A stretch of 21,720 nt of DNA from a virus. Within the stretch, counting starts at the first letter, position 1. Every line of letters begins with the position of its first letter. Positions 19,986 through 21,720 of this stretch are shown one piece after another. A program made the translations under genes and the position numbers. The stretch spans positions 1 through 21,720 of the IMG/VR virus record IMGVR_UViG_3300047552_000680; one strand, 5' to 3'. The notes under the pieces are model-generated. The model ran no database searches. It was not told the DNA's origin and saw nothing but the letters and a program-made list of their open reading frames with translations.

Positions 19986-20040
19986 GGAACCGTGCGACAG
20001 TTCGATTCTGTCAGCGCGCATCTGGTGACACGGTTCCACC
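19986..20040 (+). ncRNA. tRNA-like unit 3 (55 nt, T-arm on the 5' side)
   Basis: GGAACCGTG (19986-19994) pairs perfectly with CACGGTTCC (20029-20037), followed by ACC. The only strong internal hairpin is GACAG-TTCGATT-CTGTC (19996-20012), a classic T-arm sequence, but it follows the 5' acceptor strand instead of preceding the 3' strand. The remaining 16 bases (20013-20028) appear single-stranded. There is no anticodon arm. Confidence 0.5.
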
Positions 20041-20046
20041 TTTTAC

Positions 20047-20262
20047 GGAGCGGCATCGCGGACAGTGACGCGAGTGTATACGTGCCAGACACGGCAAAGG
20101 GTCCAAGCTGACGCTCTCGGTGACGAGAGGATCGGTCAGTGCCTAGCAGATAAGGGCTGCGTTTTAACGGCTTAACGGGCTTCTGGCGGTAGGTGGCATC
20201 CCGGTTATATCGCCACCATCTTATGTGCCACAGTCGGGTGCAATTCCCGACCCGCTCCACCA
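20047..20262 (+). ncRNA. tRNA-like unit 4 (216 nt, multi-hairpin body)
   Basis: GGAGCGG (20047-20053) pairs with CCGCTCC (20252-20258), followed by A and an encoded CCA (20260-20262). A T-arm-like hairpin, GTCGGG-TGCAATT-CCCGAC (20233-20251), abuts the acceptor; its loop has G where tRNAs have the second T. The long body contains hairpins CGCG/CGCG (20057-20072), CTGAC/GTCAG enclosing CTCTC/GAGAG (about 20108-20139), GCAG/CTGC (about 20146-20160) and GGTGGC/GCCACC (about 20192-20217). Too long for a tRNA and too short for a typical tmRNA. Confidence 0.5.
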
Positions 20263-20335
20263 AATCGGACGTGATGAAACCGAGATTGCATCGCGCACCC
20301 GCGTAGCTTGCTACGGGCCGACTCGGCGGCCACCA
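20263..20335 (+). other. Hairpin-rich spacer ending in ACCA
   Basis: Three hairpins follow unit 4: TCGG/CCGA near 20266, GTAGC-TT-GCTAC inside CCC/GGG near 20298-20317, and GCCGA/TCGGC at about 20317-20327. The stretch ends GGCC-ACCA at 20332-20335, like the 3' end of the other units, but no matching 5' acceptor strand is visible. It may be a decayed seventh unit. Confidence 0.3.
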
Positions 20336-20340
20336 TTTAC

Positions 20341-20393
20341 GGAGCGGCGGCAGATTTGGGCCGCGTGCAGTTCGAGCCTGCACCGCTCCACCA
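20341..20393 (+). ncRNA. tRNA-like unit 5 (53-nt mini-tRNA)
   Basis: A compact unit: GGAGCGG (20341-20347) with CCGCTCC (20383-20389), all seven pairs perfect, then A and encoded CCA (20391-20393). The T-arm TGCAG-TTCGAGC-CTGCA (20366-20382) stands exactly next to the acceptor. Between the 5' strand and the T-arm there are only 18 bases, which form one small hairpin (CGGC/GCCG, 8-base loop). It therefore has one arm where a tRNA has two, and no anticodon. Confidence 0.6.
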
Positions 20394-20397
20394 TTAC

Positions 20398-20471
20398 GGA
20401 CCAGCGACGATACCTGGAGTTTGCGGCGCACTGATACGTCGAGCCGGTGAGATTCCGGCACGGGTCCACCA
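20398..20471 (+). ncRNA. tRNA-like unit 6 (74 nt, closest to a tRNA)
   Basis: GGACCAG (20398-20404) pairs with CGGGTCC (20461-20467), one mismatch, then A and encoded CCA (20469-20471). T-arm-like GCCGG-TGAGATT-CCGGC (20443-20459) has an altered loop, and one extra base separates it from the acceptor. A middle arm CGGCG/CGTCG (20424-20441) has an 8-base loop CACTGATA, one more than normal. The D-region holds CTGGAG but only a 3-bp stem. A functional tRNA is possible but unusual; an anticodon cannot be assigned safely. Confidence 0.5.
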
Positions 20472-20486
20472 CAAACGGGGAAGGCA

Positions 20487-20735
20487 ATGACTCTGTTCGA
20501 TGAATTCAAGAAAAAGGCGGGCAATGCAGTATCAGACGCAGCCGAGATATTGCGAGCTACTGATTATCACAATGAATCTAAACACTTGCGATGGGGCCAT
20601 GCCTGCGACAATTCAGCAGACGCGGTCAGGCGAGCCGAGTATGTAGCACAGGCTGAACGGCTTGTGATACGCGAATGCAAGGAAGAAATTCTGAAGCTGG
20701 CTGCGAGACTCGCAATCGAGTCAATCGGGATTTAA
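20487..20735 (+). CDS. Hypothetical helical protein, 82 aa
   Basis: ATG 20487 lies 16 bases after the last tRNA-like unit, with GGGGAAGG upstream. The 82-residue product is helical (MTLFDEFKKKAGNAVSDAAE, then RLVIRECKEEILKLAARLAI). The IRECKEE segment is loosely similar to the REECA motif of the next three genes, and the start (MTLFDEF) resembles theirs, so it may belong to the same small family. No function is known. Confidence 0.55.
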   Translation: MTLFDEFKKKAGNAVSDAAEILRATDYHNESKHLRWGHACDNSADAVRRAEYVAQAERLVIRECKEEILKLAARLAIESIGI

Positions 20736-20768
20736 GCCAGGACTTGCCAACCCAACAGGAGAAATGCA

Positions 20769-20993
20769 ATGACATTCGATGAATTCACGGAAAAGTTAAA
20801 GGATGCCGCATGGAGGGCTACTTGTGATGCTCGGTATGACGGTATCGAGAAGTTGTACCACGAAATAATGAACCAGGACCGAGCGGCGCGCGAGGAATGC
20901 GCGAGGATTGCGGAATCGTGGGAGCACGCGCAAATGGACGTTTCCGGTGTGGTTGCAGGAATCGCAGACGAAATTCGGGAGACGATGAAATGA
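20769..20993 (+). CDS. REECA-motif small protein, 74 aa
   Basis: ATG 20769 with AGGAG about 8 bases upstream. The product starts MTFDEFTEKLKDAAWRATCD and contains DRAAREECARIAESWEHAQM, then IADEIRETMK at the end. The AREECA-(A/R)-I segment followed later by IRE-T recurs in many phage small proteins of unknown role. ATGA overlap with the next gene indicates one operon. Function unknown. Confidence 0.6.
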   Translation: MTFDEFTEKLKDAAWRATCDARYDGIEKLYHEIMNQDRAAREECARIAESWEHAQMDVSGVVAGIADEIRETMK

Positions 20994-21247
20994 CGTTTGA
21001 TGAATGGCTCGACTCAATAATCCCTCGAGACGACCACACATGGCGCGAAGCGATGGACGAGGAACAGATAAACGCTGCACACAACGCATGGAACGCCTGC
21101 AACAGAGCGGCCCGCGAGGAATGCGCGGCGATTTGCGACAAAATTGCGGAGTCCTATGAAAACACCGGGCAAGAGTGGATGACTGGAGTCCACTCAGCGA
21201 AACGATGCGAACGGGCAATCATGGAGACTATAAGTGGACAGACTTGA
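20990..21247 (+). CDS. REECA-motif small protein, 85 aa
   Basis: ATG 20990 overlaps the previous stop (ATGA), giving 85 residues. It begins MTFDEWLDSIIPRDDHTWRE, parallel to the MTFDEF start of its neighbour, and contains CNRAAREECAAICDKIAESY. The alignment with the 74-residue protein over both ends suggests local duplication. It overlaps the following gene by 14 bases. Function unknown. Confidence 0.6.
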   Translation: MTFDEWLDSIIPRDDHTWREAMDEEQINAAHNAWNACNRAAREECAAICDKIAESYENTGQEWMTGVHSAKRCERAIMETISGQT

Positions 21248-21506
21248 GCGAGTCGCGCGGGCGATATGTAAGGCTAGCCGATACGACGATAATAATCACG
21301 ATTGGACATGCTTCACGCCTCAAGCACAAGCCGCAATCGACGCGATGCAACCGGACATCGAAGCTGCGGACAGGAATGCCCGCGAGGAATGCGCGGCAAT
21401 CGTTGAGTCAATTGGAGATATTGAACCGGCATCATACGTTGCAGAAAAAATACGGGAGACGATCACGCCAGCATCACGCCAGGACGACGCGCAGAGCGCG
21501 GAGTAG
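21234..21506 (+). CDS. REECA-motif small protein, 90 aa (GTG start)
   Basis: GTG 21234 with GGAG 6-7 bases upstream. The N-terminal half (LERVARAICKASRYDDNNHD, then FTPQAQAAIDAMQ) is a domain common in phage small proteins with an A-x-A-A-I-x-A-M ending. The second half holds DRNAREECAAIVESIGDIEP and then KIRETI. It thus combines this N-terminal module with the REECA module of its neighbours. Function unknown. Confidence 0.6.
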   Translation: MDRLERVARAICKASRYDDNNHDWTCFTPQAQAAIDAMQPDIEAADRNAREECAAIVESIGDIEPASYVAEKIRETITPASRQDDAQSAE

Positions 21507-21568
21507 GCGCTTTGTCGGTTCCTAAAGGATGAAATCTAATAGCATTCCGGTATTGTACGGATGACTCC

Positions 21569-21720
21569 GTGAACGCTCAAACCGCAATAGGATCAGTCGC
21601 TAACAGGCTAACGGCATTCCGTAGACTTGCGCAATCGTCCGCAACGATCCACACTTTCACGCCAGAAATTACGCCAGGCGGGACAGTGGCAACGATACGC
21701 AAGAGGGGAACGACATGGCG
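21569..21720 (+). CDS. Possible gene start, cut by window edge
   Basis: A GTG at 21569 opens a frame that stays open to the window end, 50 codons of an Arg/Thr/Ala-rich sequence (MNAQTAIGSVANRLTAFRRL and on). No clear Shine-Dalgarno precedes it. An alternative is an ATG at 21715 in another frame, which has a very good Shine-Dalgarno (AAGAGGGG) and only two codons inside the window; if that gene is real, 21507-21714 may be mostly non-coding. A tiny 11-codon frame at 21529 is probably chance. Confidence 0.25.
   Translation, partial: MNAQTAIGSVANRLTAFRRLAQSSATIHTFTPEITPGGTVATIRKRGTTW

Larger units (their letters stand above)
19695..20471 (+). ncRNA. Array of tRNA-like RNA units with a shared leader and acceptor stem
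   Basis: This stretch has no convincing protein gene. TTTACGGAGCGGC occurs exactly four times (19695, 19852, 20042, 20336), and close variants start two further units (TTTACGGAACCG at 19981, ATTACGGACCAG at 20393). Each is followed downstream by the complement of its G-rich start, and most then carry ACC or ACCA. Five units contain a hairpin with a T-loop-like sequence (TTCGACT, TTCGATT, TGCAATT, TTCGAGC, TGAGATT). Spacers hold extra hairpins, such as GGCC-GAAA-GGTC near 19946. Unit lengths of 53-216 nt do not match normal tRNAs. Transcription and processing of this region are inferred, not shown. Confidence 0.7.

Noticed and set aside
20047-20262. tmRNA
   Set aside because: No recognisable tag reading frame ending in the usual ALAA-type residues, body too short, and the acceptor matches the other array units rather than tmRNA.
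19695-20471. CRISPR array, because a 13-mer recurs four times
   Set aside because: Spacing is irregular (about 60 to 300 bases), the repeat is short, and each copy pairs with a downstream complement to form an acceptor-like stem. No cas genes are present; the nuclease at 12891 is a phage PD-(D/E)XK enzyme in a replication context.
19695-20471. A single GOLLD- or ROOL-type giant RNA
   Set aside because: Size and tRNA-like context fit loosely, but the region divides into units each closed by its own acceptor stem. I cannot rule it out without an Infernal search, so it is kept only as an alternative.
19780-20524. Open frames across the tRNA-like array (minus 19780-19977 and 19982-20524; plus 20225-20434 and 20308-20490)
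   Set aside because: They are Arg/Pro/Ser-rich translations of a GC-rich structured region, lack good starts and run through the T-arm and acceptor hairpins.

Overview
The window looks like the early/replication half of a tailed double-stranded DNA bacteriophage (or a prophage of one). The genes are short and closely packed, many stop and start codons overlap (ATGA, TGATG, TAATG), and Shine-Dalgarno sequences are easy to see. The mix of products is typical of phages: RusA resolvase, primase-polymerase/helicase, a Sak4-like ATPase, a DUF669 ssDNA-binding protein, a PD-(D/E)XK nuclease, ThyX, MazG and a class II ribonucleotide reductase. No virion, lysis, packaging or integrase gene is visible. 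The host is a bacterium; an exact DnaA box and sigma70-like promoters fit a proteobacterium, but nothing fixes the host.

Layout. (1) Positions 1-5105 are transcribed leftward: a large primase-polymerase/helicase (3084-5105), a terminator, a roughly 430-bp AT-rich non-coding stretch with CTCTTG repeats that could be a replication origin, then a string of small genes, four of them tiny membrane proteins, with rusA, a zinc-ribbon DUF6378-like protein and the start of a metallophosphoesterase cut by the window edge. (2) 5106-5239 is a divergent control region with a DnaA box, a second box-like site 20 bp away and a 12-bp near-tandem repeat. (3) Rightward from 5240: an XRE-type regulator, small genes, a PIG-L-type deacetylase set off by terminators, a small lipoprotein, a pentapeptide-repeat/DUF5758 protein and several unknown genes. 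(4) 9244-16937 is the recombination/replication and nucleotide block: HNH-like protein, Sak4-like ATPase, DUF669 protein, terminator, SF2 helicase, PD-(D/E)XK nuclease, class II RNR, a zinc-motif/MazG fusion and ThyX. (5) 16952-19690 holds small membrane proteins, a STAS-domain protein with a C-terminal membrane anchor, a DUF5658-like protein and a phage sliding clamp. (6) 19695-20471 has no convincing protein gene and instead holds an array of six tRNA-like units. (7) 20487-21506 has four small genes, three of which share an REECA motif, followed by the start of another possible gene.

The strongest candidate for something undescribed is the array at 19695-20471. Six units each begin with TTTACGGA or a close variant and are closed by a 5'/3' acceptor-like stem, usually GGAGCGG with CCGCTCC followed by ACC or ACCA. 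Five contain a T-arm-like hairpin, yet the bodies range from 53 to 216 nt and most do not fold as ordinary tRNAs. A second notable signal is a short peptide motif, YDINQINLADTP, that is identical in the primase-helicase linker and at the N terminus of the DUF669 protein although 8 of its 12 codons differ synonymously. This suggests a conserved docking peptide in the replication machinery. All calls come from reading the sequence; no database search was run.
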